64,000 nt of DNA from Enterovibrio sp. JCM 19048 (GTDB lineage Bacteria > Pseudomonadota > Gammaproteobacteria > Enterobacterales > Vibrionaceae), in the NCBI GenBank assembly GCA_001310415.1, contig BAXE01000003.1, forward strand, positions 1 through 64,000, read 5' to 3'. A model generated the notes under the pieces. The model did no database searches, was not told the origin of the DNA, and saw nothing but the letters and a program-made list of their open reading frames with translations. Shown in pieces: positions 63,276 through 64,000 of this stretch (position 1 is its first letter; each line of letters begins with the position of its first letter). The translations under genes were made by a program, and so were the position numbers.

Positions 63276-64000
63276 GCATGGCTATGGAATTAAACCAGAA
63301 TATTGCGCCAACGCTGGAGCTGAAGAATATCCGCAAAGTGTTCCCTGGCGTGGTGGCATTGAATGGCGTGAGTTTTGATATCCGCGCAGGGGAAGTGCAC
63401 GCGCTGCTCGGCGAAAACGGGGCGGGGAAATCAACCCTGATGAAGGTGATGTCCGGCATTTATCAGGACGATGGCGGTCAAATCCTGATTGATGGTAAAG
63501 AGGTAAAACTCAAAACCCCAATGGATGCCAAGCATCAGGGCATTTTGATGATCCACCAGGAATTGTCATTGGTGGAAGATATGACAGTCGCTGAAAATAT
63601 CTTCCTTGGCATGATGCCGACCAAGCTGTTTGGGGTGGTGGATTACGCGAAACTGCACGATAAGGCGATGGAAATTCTCAAGCGCCTGAACTGCGATTTT
63701 GGCCCAGATGACCCGGTAAGCTCGCTCACCATCGCCAAAAAGTACATGGTGGAAATCGCCCGTGCATTGGTTTTCACCCCTAAAATTGTGATTTTTGATG
63801 AGCCCACAGCGTCCCTGACAGATTACGAAAAAGTGGTGCTGTTTGAGGTGATCAAAGAGCTGCAAAGTCAGGGGGTTGGTATTGCCTATATCTCTCACCG
63901 TATGGAAGAAATTTTTGCTATCTCTGATCGTTTATCGGTGCTCAGGGATGGTGAATACCGTGGCACTTTGATCACCAAAGACACCAACGAGCCAGAAGTG
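63272..64000 (+). CDS. ribose-type ABC ATPase, second system (partial, runs off the right edge)
   Basis: 243 codons are visible and the frame is open to the end. Walker A GENGAGKST, HQELSLVEDMTVAENIFLG, VFDEPTASLTDYEK and the H-loop YISHRMEEIF belong to the first nucleotide-binding domain of an RbsA/MglA-type protein. The second domain lies beyond the window. Confidence 0.9.
   Translation, partial: MSMAMELNQNIAPTLELKNIRKVFPGVVALNGVSFDIRAGEVHALLGENGAGKSTLMKVMSGIYQDDGGQILIDGKEVKLKTPMDAKHQGILMIHQELSLVEDMTVAENIFLGMMPTKLFGVVDYAKLHDKAMEILKRLNCDFGPDDPVSSLTIAKKYMVEIARALVFTPKIVIFDEPTASLTDYEKVVLFEVIKELQSQGVGIAYISHRMEEIFAISDRLSVLRDGEYRGTLITKDTNEPEV

Overview
The window looks like chromosomal DNA from a marine gammaproteobacterium, most likely a Vibrionaceae member of the Enterovibrio/Grimontia/Photobacterium type. 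The reasons are the YaiL (DUF2058) protein, an acyl-homoserine-lactone LuxI/LuxR pair, ugp-type uptake genes, acetoin-type dehydrogenase genes and a short dispersed terminal-inverted-repeat element. The genus is inference. I see no rRNA, tRNA, CRISPR array or complete insertion sequence. About half of the long genes are broken by one or more single-base deletions, usually loss of one base from CC or GG. Homology continues cleanly in the next frame, so I treat these as probable sequence errors and give the reconstructed full gene extents.

Layout. 0-4 kb: a c-di-GMP phosphodiesterase-like HD-GYP gene and an AT-rich orphan gene between two inverted copies of a hairpin repeat. 4.1-9.8 kb: a minus-strand operon with a DeoR-type regulator, a Ugp-like ABC importer and a GpdQ-like phosphodiesterase, consistent with glycerophosphodiester or glycerol-3-phosphate use. 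10.2-13.4 kb: a histidine phosphatase, an AHL-binding LuxR regulator, a 266-bp MITE with a decayed second copy, and a ferredoxin-type reductase.

13.6-34.2 kb is the highlight: a 17-gene plus-strand biosynthetic and export operon. A fatty-acyl-AMP ligase, two acyl-CoA dehydrogenases, a carrier protein and a KS-AT-ACP polyketide synthase can build a modified beta-ketoacyl chain. They are followed by a cassette in the order of the agglomerin/RK-682 tetronate pathway: FabH-like ketosynthase, FkbH glyceryl-ACP synthase, ACP, E2-type acyltransferase and alpha/beta hydrolase, with an FAD monooxygenase inserted. A thioesterase, a phosphopantetheinyl transferase and an MMPL/LolA-like/outer-membrane-barrel export set complete it. 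The operon ends at a strong bidirectional terminator. LuxR on the left and LuxI on the right bracket the cluster, and lux-box-like palindromes lie before the first biosynthetic gene, before the exporter and before luxI. I infer a quorum-sensing-controlled tetronate natural product. A RibD-like protein with degenerate catalytic motifs is encoded divergently from luxI.

36.3-38.9 kb: a RecQ-family helicase and YaiL. 38.9-47.5 kb: a sugar/polyol locus with a ribose-type ABC transporter, two Gfo/Idh/MocA dehydrogenases and a GMC oxidoreductase, sharing a TCCAWWWTGGA palindrome. A second intact MITE and a gene fusing a winged helix to a solute-binding domain follow. 49.7-64 kb: a LacI-type regulator whose likely operator, TGCAAACGTTTGCA, sits before an M24-family/acetoin-dehydrogenase-like/aldehyde-dehydrogenase operon, before a groEL paralogue with a His-rich tail, and before an SDR plus second ribose-type ABC operon that runs off the right edge.
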